A DNA stretch of 64,000 nt, taken from Osmia lignaria lignaria. Lineage: Eukaryota > Arthropoda > Insecta > Hymenoptera > Megachilidae. The stretch is taken from positions 5,912,001-5,976,000 of the forward strand of contig NW_027478160.1 in the NCBI RefSeq assembly GCF_051020975.1, given 5' to 3'. This document shows positions 13,101-23,655 of the stretch, in pieces (the first letter of the stretch is position 1; every line of letters starts with the position of its first letter). Under the pieces are notes generated by a model. It saw only the letters and a list, made by a program, of their open reading frames with translations. It was not told where the DNA came from and searched no databases. Made by a program: the position numbers and the translations under genes.

Positions 13101-14052
13101 GAGATACAGAAACACCGTGGCCCCTTTCTTTGAGATAACTCTGCACTATTGCGAGCTGCAAGTGCCACTTCCAGCTTAGCTGTGCAGAAGAAGAACAACA
13201 AGAAGAAGAAATATCTCGAAATATGTCCGTCAGGCCCCTTCCCTTGAGATAAATCTGCAAATATCTCGGAAACGAAGCGAGCTATGGCAAAATGTTAAGA
13301 GACCTTTTTTGTAGAGAATTATGTTTCCTACAATTTATGTTCTATGATATTTTTTGATCAGAAGCGTAGTTTTCGAGATATATCGAGATATTTAAAAGTT
13401 CCGAAGCCGCACCAACATAATAGAGATACAGAAACATCGTGGCCCCTTTCTTTGGGATAACTCTGCACTATTGCGAGCTGGAAATGCCACTTCCAGTTTA
13501 GCTGTGCAGAAGAAGAACAACAAGAAGAAGAAATATCTCGAAATATATCCGTCAGGACCCTTCCCTTGAGATAAATCTGCAAATATCTCGGAAACGAAGC
13601 GAGCTATTGCAAAACGTTAAGAGACCTTTTTTGTAGAGAATTAAGTTTCCTACTTTTTATATTGTATGATATTTTTTATCAGAAGCGTAGTTCTCGAGAT
13701 ATATCAAGATATTTAAAAGTTCCGAAGCCGCACCAACATAATAGAGATACAGAAACACCGTGGCCCCTTTCTTTGAGATAACTCTGCACTAGTGCGAGCC
13801 GCAAATGCCACTTCCAGCTTAGCTGTGCAGAAGAAGAACAACAAGAAGAAGAAATATCTCGAAATATGTCCGTCAGGCCCCTTCCCTTGAGATAAATATG
13901 CAAATATCTCGGAAACGAAGCGAGCTATGGCAAAATGTTAAGAGACCTTTTTTGTAAAGAATTAAGTTTCCTACTTTTTATGTTCTATGATATTTTTTGA
14001 TCAGAGTCGTAGTTCTCGAGATATATCAAGATATTTAAAAGTTCCGAAGCCG
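10190..14052 (+). repeat. 12-monomer higher-order repeat, copy A (3,863 bp)
   Basis: Matches the following 3,863 bp base for base except for about seven single-base differences that I could find (for example at 10830, 11381, 13017, 13162, 13957). The length equals 12 x 322 minus 1, because the monomer at 13356 is one base short. Shared rare markers include GAAACGATGCGAG near 10372/14235 and TCGGAAAGGAAGC near 10690/14553. The left limit is set where GAAGACGCACC (10183-10193) differs from GAAGCCGCACC in copy B. Confidence 0.92.
13356..13676 (+). repeat. 321-bp monomer (one-base deletion haplotype)
   Basis: Ends with TATATTGTATGATA followed by TTTTTTATCAG, one base shorter than the usual TTTTTTGATCAG. 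The same haplotype terminates the monomers at 17219, 20116 and 23335. All four therefore descend from one mutation spread by duplication. Confidence 0.9.
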
Positions 14053-16895
14053 CACCAACATAATAGAGATACAGAAACACCGTGGCCCCTTTCTTTGAGA
14101 TAACTCTGCACTATTGCGAGCTGCAAATGCCACTTCGAGCTTAGCTGTGCAGAAGAAGAGCAACAAGAAGAAGAAATATCTCGAAATATGTCCGACAGGC
14201 CCCTTCCCTTGAGATAAATCTGCAAATATCTCGGAAACGATGCGAGTTATGGCGAAATGTTAAGAGACCTTTTTTGTAGAGAATTAAGTTTCCTACTTTT
14301 TATCTTCTATGATATTTTTTGATCAGATGCGTAGTTCTCGAGATAGATCAAGATACTTAAAAGTTCCGAAGCCGCACCAACATAATAGAGATACAGAAAC
14401 ACGGTGGCCCCTCTCTTTGAGAAAACTCTGCACTATTGCGAGCTGCAAATGCCACTTCGAGCTTAGCTGTGCAGAAGAAGAACAACAAGAAGAAGAAATA
14501 TCTCGAAATATGTCCGTCAGGCCCCTTCCCTTGAGATATATCTGCAAATATCTCGGAAAGGAAGCGAGCTATGGCAAAATGTTAAGAGACCTTTTTTGTA
14601 GAGAATTAAGTTTCCTACTTTTTATGTTCGATGATATTTTTTGATCAGATGCGTAGTTCTCGAGATATATCAAGATATTTAAAAGTTCCGAAGCCGCACC
14701 AACATAATAGAGATACAGAAACACCGTGGCCCCTTTCTTTGAGATAACTCTGCACTATTGCGAGCTGCAAATGCCACTTCCAGCTTAGCTGTGCAGAGGA
14801 AGAACAACAAGAAGAAGAAATATCTCGAAATATGTCCGTCAGGCCAGTTCCTTTGAGCTGAATCTGCAAATATCTCGGAAACGAAGCGAGCTATGGCAAA
14901 ATGTTAAGAGACCTTTTTTGTAGAGAATTAAGTTTCCTACTTTTTATGTTCGATGATATTTTTTGATCAGATGCGTAGTTCTCGAGATATATCAAGATAT
15001 TTAAAAGTTCCGAAGCTGCACCAACATAATAGAGGTACAGAAACACCGTGGCCTCTTTCTTTGAGATAACTCTGCACTATTGCGAGCTGCAAATACCACT
15101 TCGAGCTTAGCTGTGCAGAAGAAGAACAACAAGAAGAAGAAATATCTCGAAATATGTCCGTCAGACCCCTTCCCTTGAGATGAATCTGCAAATATCTCGG
15201 AAACGAAGCGAGCTATGGCAAAATGTTAAGAGACCTTTTTTGTAGAGAATTAAGTTTCCTACTTTTTATGTTCTATGATATTTTTTGATCAGATGCGTAG
15301 TTCTCGAGATATATCAAGATACTTAAAAGTTCCGAAGCCGCACCAACATAATAGAGATACAGAAACACCGTGGCCCCTTTCTTTGAGATAACTCTGCACT
15401 AGTGCGAGCCGCAAATGCCACTTCCAGCTTAGCTGTGCAGAAGAAGAACAACAAGAAGAAGAAATATCTCGAAATATGTCCGTCAGGCCCCTTCCCTTGA
15501 GATAAATATGCAAATATCTCGGAAACGAAGCGAGCTATGGCAAAATGTTAAGAGACCTTTTTTGTAGAGAATTAAGTTTCCTACTTTTTATGTTCTATGA
15601 TATTTTTTGATCAGATGCGTAGTTCTCGAGATATATCAAGATATTTAAAAGTTCCGAAGCCGCACCAACATAATAGAGATACAGAAACACCGTGGCCCCT
15701 TTCTTTGAGATAACTCTGCACTATTGCGAGCTGCAAATGCCACTTCCAGCTTAGCTGTGCAGAAGAAGAACAACAAGAAGAAGAAATATCTCGAAATATG
15801 TCCGTCAGGCCCCTTCCCTTGAGATAATTCTGCAAATATCTCGGAAACGAAGAGAGCTATGGCAAAATGTTAAGAGACCTTTTTTGTAGAGAATTAAGTT
15901 TCCTACTTTTTATGTTCGATGATATTTTTTGATCAGATGCGTAGTTCTCGAGATATATCAAGATATTTAAAAGTTCCGAAGCTGCACCAACATAATAGAG
16001 GTACAGAAACACCGTGGCCTCTTTCTTTGAGATAACTCTGCACTATTGCGAGCTGCAAATGCCACTTCCAGTTTAGCTGTGCAGAAGAAGAACAACAAGA
16101 AGAAGAAATATCTCGAAATATATCCGTCAGGACCCTTCCCTTGAGATAAATCTGCAAATATCTCGGAAACGAAGCGAGCTATTGCAAAACGTTAAGAGAC
16201 CTTTTTTGTAGAGAATTAAGTTTCCTACTTTTTATATTCGATGATATTTTTTGATCAGATGCGTAGTTCTCGAGATATATCAAGATATTTAAAAGTTCCG
16301 AAGCTGCACCAACATAATAGAGGTACAGAAACACCGTGGCCTCTTTCTTTGAGATAACTCTGCACTATTGCGAGCTGCAAATGCCACTTCGAGCTTAGCT
16401 GTGCAGAAGAAGAGCAACAAGAAGAAGAAATATCTCGAAATATGTCCGACAGGCCCCTTCCCTTGAGATAAATCTGCAAATATCTCGGAAACGATGCGAG
16501 CTATGGCGAAATGTTAAGAGACCTTTTTTGTAGAGAATTAAGTTTCCTACTTTTTATCTTCTATGATATTTTTTGATCAGATGCGTAGTTCTCGAGATAG
16601 ATCAAGATACTTAAAAGTTCCGAAGCCGCACCAACATAATAGAGATACAGAAACACCGTGGCCCCTCTCTTTGAGAAAACTCTGCACTATTGCGAGCTGC
16701 AAATGCCACTTCCAGCTTAGCTGTGCAGAGGAAGAACAACAAGAAGAAGAAATATCTCGAAATATGTCCGTCAGGCCCCTTCCCTTGAGATAAATCTGCA
16801 AATATCTCGGAAACGAAGCGAGCTATGGCAAAATGTTTAGAGACCTTTCTTGTAGAGAATTAAGTTTCCTACTTTTTATGTAGTATGATATTTTT

Positions 16896-16925
16896 TGATC
16901 AGATGCGTAGTTCTCGAGATATATC
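16896..16925. repeat. Cluster of short palindromes at the monomer start
   Basis: Within 30 bp lie three perfect palindromes: TGATCA (16896-16901), CTCGAG (16913-16918) and GATATATC (16918-16925), the last two overlapping by one base. CTCGAG is present only in the monomer class reading GTTCTCGAG; the other class reads GTTTTCGAG and loses it. TGATCA is kept in nearly all monomers. Short dyad symmetries have been proposed to favour non-B DNA at centromeres; applying that here is inference only. Confidence 0.65.
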
Positions 16926-16981
16926 AAGATATTTAAAAGTTCCGAAGCCGCACCAACATAATAGAGATACAGAAACACCGT

Positions 16982-17122
16982 GGCCCCTTTCTTTGAGATA
17001 ACTCTGCACTATTGCGAGCTGCAAATGCCACTTCCAGCTTAGCTGTGCAGAAGAAGAACAACAAGAAGAAGAAATATCTCGAAATATGTCCGTCAGGCCC
17101 CTTCCCTTGAGATAAATCTGCA
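16982..17122 (+). repeat. Internal sub-repeat pair inside the monomer (27 bp, 114 bp apart)
   Basis: Positions 16982-17008 and 17096-17122 of the representative monomer align without gaps over 27 bp with 3 mismatches; both begin GGCCCCTT and end CTGCA. The similarity resumes downstream: GCGAGCTATGGCAAAATG after the second block corresponds to GCGAGCTGCAAATG after the first, with short gaps. The two blocks are 114 bp apart in one direction and 208 bp in the other, so the monomer is not a simple dimer. The pair occurs in essentially every monomer. This suggests that the 322-bp unit arose by partial duplication of a shorter ancestor and then diverged; that history is inferred. Confidence 0.8.
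17049..17074 (+). repeat. GAA-rich purine tract within the monomer
   Basis: A 26-bp run made only of GAA and AAC triplets lies in the middle of every monomer, one strand being pure purine except for two C residues. It is the site of the largest indel in the window (15 bp lost in the monomer at 2101) and of C-to-G changes that lengthen the pure GAA run (near 48603 and 57299). Such tracts are prone to slippage. The conserved length elsewhere suggests homogenisation rather than free microsatellite growth. Confidence 0.8.
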
Positions 17123-17218
17123 AATATCTCGGAAACGAAGCGAGCTATGGCAAAATGTTAAGAGACCTTTTTTGTAGAGAATTATGTTTCCTACAATTTA
17201 TGTTCTATGATATTTTTT

Positions 17219-17539
17219 GATGAGAAGCGTAGTTTTCGAGATATATCGAGATATTTAAAAGTTCCGAAGCCGCACCAACATAATAGAGATACAGAAACAT
17301 CGTGGCCCCTTTCTTTGGGATAACTCTGCACTATTGCGAGCTGGAAATGCCACTTCCAGTTTAGCTGTGCAGAAGAAGAACAACAAGAAGAAGAAATATC
17401 TCGAAATATATCCGTCAGGACCCTTCCCTTGAGATAAATCTGCAAATATCTCGGAAACGAAGCGAGCTATTGCAAAACGTTAAGAGACCTTTTTTGTAGA
17501 GAATTAAGTTTCCTACTTTTTATATTGTATGATATTTTT
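17219..17539 (+). repeat. 321-bp monomer (same one-base deletion)
   Basis: Counterpart of the monomer at 13356, offset 3,863 bp. It carries a private GATGAG in place of GATCAG at its start. Confidence 0.9.
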
Positions 17540-18827
17540 TATCAGAAGCGTAGTTCTCGAGATATATCAAGATATTTAAAAGTTCCGAAGCCGCACCAAC
17601 ATAATAGAGATACAGAAACACCGTGGCCCCTTTCTTTGAGATAACTCTGCACTAGTGCGAGCCGCAAATGCCACTTCCAGCTTAGCTGTGCAGAAGAAGA
17701 ACAACAAGAAGAAGAAATATCTCGAAATATGTCCGTCAGGCCCCTTCCCTTGAGATAAATATGCAAATATCTCGGAAACGAAGCGAGCTATGGCAAAATG
17801 TTAAGAGACCTTTTTTGTAGAGAATTAAGTTTCCTACTTTTTATGTTCTATGATATTTTTTGATCAGAGTCGTAGTTCTCGAGATATATCAAGATATTTA
17901 AAAGTTCCGAAGCCGCACCAACATAATAGAGATACAGAAACACCGTGGCCCCTTTCTTTGAGATAACTCTGCACTATTGCGAGCTGGAAATGCCACTTCC
18001 AGTTTAGCTGTGCAGAAGAAGAACAACAAGAAGAAGAAATATCTCGAAATATGTCCGTTAGGCCCCTTCCCTTGAGATAAATCTGCAAATATCTCGGAAA
18101 CGAAGCGAGCTATGGCAAAATCTTAAGAGACCTTTTTTGTAGAGAATTAAGTTTGCTACTTTTTATGTTCTATGATATTTTTTGATCAGAAGCGTAGTTT
18201 TCGAGATATATCGAGATATTTAAAAGTTCCGAAGCCGCACCAACATAATAGAGATACAGAAACACCGTGGCCCCTTTCTTTGAGATAACTCTGCACTAGT
18301 GCGAGCCGCAAATGCCACTTCCAGCTTAGCTGTGCAGAAGAAGAACAACAAGAAGAAGAAATATCTCGAAATATGTCCGTCAGGCCCCTTCCCTTGAGAT
18401 AAATATGCAAATATCTCGGAAACGAAGCGAGCTATGGCAAAATGTTAAGAGACCTTTTTTGTAGAGAATTAAGTTTCCTACTTTTTATGTTCTATGATAT
18501 TTTTTGATCAGATGCGTAGTTCTCTAGATATATCAAGATATTTAAAAGTTCCGAAGCCGCACCAACATAATAGAGATACAGAAACACCGTGGCCCCTTTC
18601 TTTGAGATAACTCTGCACTATTGCGAGCTGCAAATGCCACTTCCAGCTTAGCTGTGCAGAGGAAGAACAACAAGAAGAAGAAATATCTCGAAATATGTCC
18701 GTCAGGCCAGTTCCTTTGAGCTGAATCTGCAAATATCTCGGAAACGAAACGAGCTATGGCAAAATGTTAAGAGACGTTTTTTGTAGAGAATTATGTTTCC
18801 TACAATTTATGTTCTATGATATTTTTT

Positions 18828-19149
18828 GATCAGAAGCGTAGTTTTCGAGATATATCGAGATATTTAAAAGTTCCGAAGACGCACCAACATAATAGAGATA
18901 CAGAAACACCGTGGCCCCTTTCTTTGAGATAACTCTGCACTATTGCGAGCTGCAAATGCCACTTCCAGCTTAGCTGTGCAGAGGAAGAACAACAAGAAGA
19001 AGAAATATCTCGAAATATGTCCGTCAGGCCAGTTCCTTTGAGCTGAATCTGCAAATATCTCGGAAACGAAACGAGCTATGGCAAAATGTTAAGAGACGTT
19101 TTTTGTAGAGAATTATGTTTCCTACAATTTATGTTCTATGATATTTTTT
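18828..19149 (+). repeat. Chimeric extra monomer from an out-of-register exchange
   Basis: The left part (GAAGACGCACC) matches the monomer to its right at 19150, and the right part (GGCCAGTTCC, GAAACGAAACGAGC) matches the monomer to its left at 18506. GAAACGAAACGAGC is a private variant seen only in these two neighbours. This is the signature of a single 322-bp gain by crossover between adjacent monomers. Confidence 0.85.
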
Positions 19150-20115
19150 GATCAGAAGCGTAGTTTTCGAGATATATCGAGATATTTAAAAGTTCCGAAG
19201 ACGCACCAACATAATAGAGATACAGAAACACCGTGGCCCCTTTCTTTGAGATAACTGTGCACTAGTGCGAGCCGCAAATGCAACTTCCGGCTTAGCTGTG
19301 CAGAAGAAGAGCAACAAGAAGAAGAAATATCTCGAAATATGTCCGTCAGGCCCCTTCCCTTGAGATAAATCTGCAAATGTCTCGGAAACGAAGCGAGCTA
19401 TGGCAAAATGTTAAGAGACCTTTTTTGTAGAGAATTAAGTTTCCTACTTTTTATGTTCTATGATATTTTTTGATCAGATGCGTAGTTCTCGAGATATATC
19501 AAGATATTTAAAAGTTCCGAAGCCGCACCAACATAATAGAGATACAGAAACACCGTGGCCCCTTTCTTTGAGATAACTCTGCACTATTGCGAGCTGCAAA
19601 TGCCACTTCCAGCTTAGCTGTGCAGAGGAAGAACAACAAGAAGAAGAAATATCTCGAAATATGTCCGTCAGGCCAGTTCCTTTGAGCTGAATCTGCAAAT
19701 ATCTCGGAAACGAAGCGATCTATGGCAAAATGTTAAGAGACGTTTTTTGTAGAGAATTATGTTTCCTACAATTTATGTTCTATGATATTTTTTGATCAGA
19801 AGCGTAGTTTTCGAGATATATCGAGATATTTAAAAGTTCCGAAGCCGCACCAACATAATAGGGATACAGAAACACCGTGGCCCCTTTCTTTGAGATAACT
19901 CTGCACTAGTGCGAGCCGCAAATGCCACTTCCAGCTTAGCTGTGCAGAAGAAGAACAACAAGAAGAAGACATATCTCGAAATATGTCCGTCAGGCCCCTT
20001 CCCTTGTGATAAATCTGCAAATATCTCGGAAACGAAGCGAGCTATGGCAAAATGTTAAGAGACCTTTTTTGTAGAGAATTATGTTTCCTACAATTTATGT
20101 TCTATGATATTTTTT

Positions 20116-20436
20116 GATCAGATGCGTAGTTCTCGAGATATATCAAGATATTTAAAAGTTCCGAAACCGCACCAACATAATAGAGTTACAGAAACACCGT
20201 GGCCCCTTTCTTTGAGATAACTCTGCACTATTGCGAGCTGGAAATGCCACTTCCAGTTTAGCTGTGCAGAAGAAGAACAACAAGAAGAAGAAATATCTCG
20301 AAATATATCCGTCAGGACCCTTCCCTTGAGATAAATCTGCAAATATCTCGGAAACGAAGCGAGCTATTGCAAAACGTTAAGAGACCTTTTTTGTAGAGAA
20401 TTAAGTTTCCTACTTTTTATATTGTATGATATTTTT
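20116..20436 (+). repeat. 321-bp monomer (same one-base deletion)
   Basis: Same TATATTGTATG and TTTTTTATCAG ending as the monomer at 13356. Its counterpart in the next duplication is at 23335, offset 3,219 bp. Confidence 0.9.
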
Positions 20437-21090
20437 TATCAGAAGCGTAGTTTTCGAGATATATCGAGATATTTAAAAGTTCCGAAGCCGCACCAACATA
20501 ATAGAGATACAGAAACACCGTGGCCCCTTTCTTTGGGATAACTCTGCACTATTGCGAGCTGCAAATGCCACTTCCAGCTTAGCTGTGCAGAAGAAGAACA
20601 ACAAGAAGAAGAAATATCTCGAAATATGTCCGTCAGTCCACTTCCCTTGAGATAAATCTGCAAATATCTCGGAAACGAAGCGAGCTATGGCAAAATGTTA
20701 AGAGACCTTTTTTGTAGAGAATTAAGTTTCCTACTTTTTATGTTCGATGATATTTTTTGATCAGATGCGTAGTTCTCGAGATATATCAAGATATTTAAAA
20801 GTTCCGAAGCTGCACCAACATAATAGAGGTACAGAAACACCGTGGCCTCTTTCTTTGAGATAACTCTGCACTATTGCGAGCTGCAAATGCCACTGCGAGC
20901 TTAGCTGTGCAGAAGAAGAACAACAAGAAGAAGAAATATCTCGAAATATGTCCGTCAGACCCCTTCCCTTGAGATGAATCTGCAAATATCTCGGAAACGA
21001 AGCGAGCTATGGCAAAATGTTAAGAGACCTTTTTTGTAGAGAATTAAGTTTCCTACTTTTTATGTTCTATGATATTTTTTGATCAGATGC

Positions 21091-23655
21091 GTAGTTCTCG
21101 AGATATATCAAGATATTTAAAAGTTCCGAAGCCGCACCAACATAATAGAGATACAGAAACACCGTGGCCCCTTTCTTTGAGATAACTCTGCACTAGTGCG
21201 AGCCGCAAATGCCACTTCCAGCTTAGCTGTGCAGAAGAAGAACAACAAGAAGAAGAAATATCTCGAAATATGTCCGTCAGGCCCCTTCCCTTGAGATAAA
21301 TATGCAAATATCTCGGAAACGAAGCGAGCTATGGCAAAATGTTAAGAGACCTTTTTTGTAGAGAATTAAGTTTCCTACTTTTTATGTTCTATGATATTTT
21401 TTGATCAGATGCGTAGTTCTCGAGATATATCAAGATACTTAAAAGTTCCGAAGCCGCACCAACATAATAGAGATACAGAAACACCGTGGCCCCTTTCTTT
21501 GAGATAACTCTGCACTATTGCGAGCTGGAAATGCCACTTCCAGTTTAGCTGTGCAGAAGAAGAACAACAAGAAGAAGAAATATCTCGAAATATGTCCGTT
21601 AGGCCCCTTCCCTTGAGATAAATCTGCAAATATCTCGGAAACCAAGCGAGCTATGGCAAAATCTTAAGAGACCTTTTTTGTAGAGAATTAAGTTTGCTAC
21701 TTTTTATGTTCTATGATATTTTTTGATCAGAAGCGTAGTTTTCGAGATATATCGAGATATTTAAAAGTTCCGAAGCCGCACCAACATAATAGAGATACAG
21801 AAACACCGTGGCCCCTTTCTTTGAGATAACTCTGCACTAGTGCGAGCCGCAAATGCCACTTCCAGCTTAGCTGTGCAGAAGAAGAACAACAAGAAGAAGA
21901 AATATCTCGAAATATGTCCGTCAGGCCCCTTCCCTTGAGATAAATATGCAAATATCTCGGAAACGAAGCGAGCTATGGCAAAATGTTAAGAGACCTTTTT
22001 TGTAGAGAATTAAGTTTCCTACTTTTTATGTTCTATGATATTTTTTGATCAGATGCGTAGTTCTCTAGATATATCAAGATATTTAAAAGTTCCGAAGCCG
22101 CACCAACATAATAGAGATACAGAAACACCGTGGCCCCTTTCTTTGAGATAACTCTGCACTATTGCGAGCTGCAAATGCCACTTCCAGCTTAGCTGTGCAG
22201 AGGAAGAACAACAAGAAGAAGAAATATCTCGAAATATGTCCGTCAGGCCAGTTCCTTTGAGCTGAATCTGCAAATATCTCGGAAGCGAAGCGAGCTATGG
22301 CAAAATGTTAAGAGACGTTTTTTGTAGAGAATTATGTTTCCTACAATTTATGTTCTATGATATTTTTTGATCAGAAGCGTAGTTTTCGAGATATATCGAG
22401 ATATTTAAAAGTTCCGAAGACGCACCAACATAATAGAGATACAGAAACACCGTGGCCCCTTTCTTTGAGATAACTGTGCACTAGTGCGAGCCGCAAATGC
22501 AACTTCCGGCTTAGCTGTGCAGAAGAAGAGCAACAAGAAGAAGAAATATCTCGAAATATGTCCGTCAGGCCCCTTCCCTTGAGATAAATCTGCAAATGTC
22601 TCGGAAACGAAGCGAGCTATGGCAAAATGTTAAGAGACCTTTTTTGTAGAGAATTAAGTTTCCTACTTTTTATGTTCTATGATATTTTTTGATCAGATGC
22701 GTAGTTCTCGAGATATATCAAGATATTTAAAAGTTCCGAAGCCGCACCAACATAATAGAGATACAGAAACACCGTGGCCCCTTTCTTTGAGATAACTCTG
22801 CACTATTGCGAGCTGCAAATGCCACTTCCAGCTTAGCTGTGCAGAGGAAGAACAACAAGAAGAAGAAATATCTCGAAATATGTCCGTCAGGCCAGTTCCT
22901 TTGAGCTGAATCTGCAAATATCTCGGAAACGAAGCGATCTATGGCAAAATGTTAAGAGACGTTTTTTGTAGAGAATTATGTTTCCTACAATTTATGTTCT
23001 ATGATATTTTTTGATCAGAAGCGTAGTTTTCGAGATATATCGAGATATTTAAAAGTTCCGAAGCCGCACCAACATAATCGGGATACAGAAACACCGTGGC
23101 CCCTTTCTTTGAGATAACTCTGCACTAGTGCGAGCCGCAAATGCCACTTCCAGCTTAGCTGTGCAGAAGAAGAACAACAAGAAGAAGACATATCTCGAAA
23201 TATGTCCGTCAGGCCCCTTCCCTTGTGATAAATCTGCAAATATCTCGGAAACGAAGCGAGCTATGGCAAAATGTTAAGAGACCTTTTTTGTAGAGAATTA
23301 TGTTTCCTACAATTTATGTTCTATGATATTTTTTGATCAGATGCGTAGTTCTCGAGATATATCAAGATATTTAAAAGTTCCGAAACCGCACCAACATAAT
23401 AGAGTTACAGAAACACCGTGGCCCCTTTCTTTGAGATAACTCTGCATTATTGCGAGCTGGAAATGCCACTTCCAGTTTAGCTGTGCAGAAGAAGAACAAC
23501 AAGAAGAAGAAATATCTCGAAATATATCCGTCAGGACCCTTCCCTTGAGATAAATCTGCAAATATCTCGGAAACGAAGCGAGCTATTGCAAAACGTTAAG
23601 AGACCTTTTTTGTAGAGAATTAAGTTTCCTACTTTTTATATTGTATGATATTTTT
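21091..23655 (+). repeat. Higher-order block, copy B (one monomer shorter)
   Basis: Second copy of the block at 17550-20436. It lacks the monomer at 18828 and is otherwise near-identical. Two monomers of another class (20437-21080) lie between the copies. Confidence 0.88.
23335..23655 (+). repeat. 321-bp monomer (same one-base deletion)
   Basis: Counterpart of the monomer at 20116, with a private CTGCATTATTG in place of CTGCACTATTG near 23443. Confidence 0.9.

Larger units (their letters stand above)
16897..17218 (+). repeat. Representative monomer, with internal landmarks
   Basis: A near-consensus monomer used to describe the unit (39% G+C by hand count of the consensus). In order: palindrome cluster TGATCA, CTCGAG and GATATATC (16896-16925); an A/T-rich TATTTAAAAG stretch; block B beginning GGCCCCTTTC (16982-17008); GCGAGCT near 17014; a GAA-rich purine tract (17049-17074); AAATATCTCG (17072-17081); block A beginning GGCCCCTTCC (17096-17122); a second AAATATCTCG (17122-17131); GCGAGCTATGG; a T6 run; a T-rich segment containing TTTCCTAC; and a final T6 run before the next GATCAG. 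The choice of start is arbitrary because the array is circularly permutable. The strand shown is arbitrary too. Confidence 0.95.
14053..17986 (+). repeat. 12-monomer higher-order repeat, copy B
   Basis: Immediately follows copy A with an offset of 3,863 bp and continues slightly past one period, until GAGCTGGAAATG near 17982 departs from GAGCTGCAAATG in copy A. Copy B also carries the one-base-short monomer (17219-17539). Its private changes include GATGAG for GATCAG at 17219. Adjacent near-identical copies are the expected product of a recent unequal exchange. Confidence 0.92.
17550..20436 (+). repeat. Higher-order block repeated at 21.09-23.66 kb, copy A
   Basis: Nine monomers that reappear in the same order at 21091-23655. 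Shared rare variants include AAAATCTTAAGAG and AAGTTTGCTAC (near 18118 and 18149; 21659 and 21690), CAACTTCCGGC (19280; 22499) and GAAGAAGACATATC (19964; 23183). Offsets are 3,541 bp before and 3,219 bp after the extra monomer at 18828, so the two copies differ by exactly one monomer. Confidence 0.88.
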
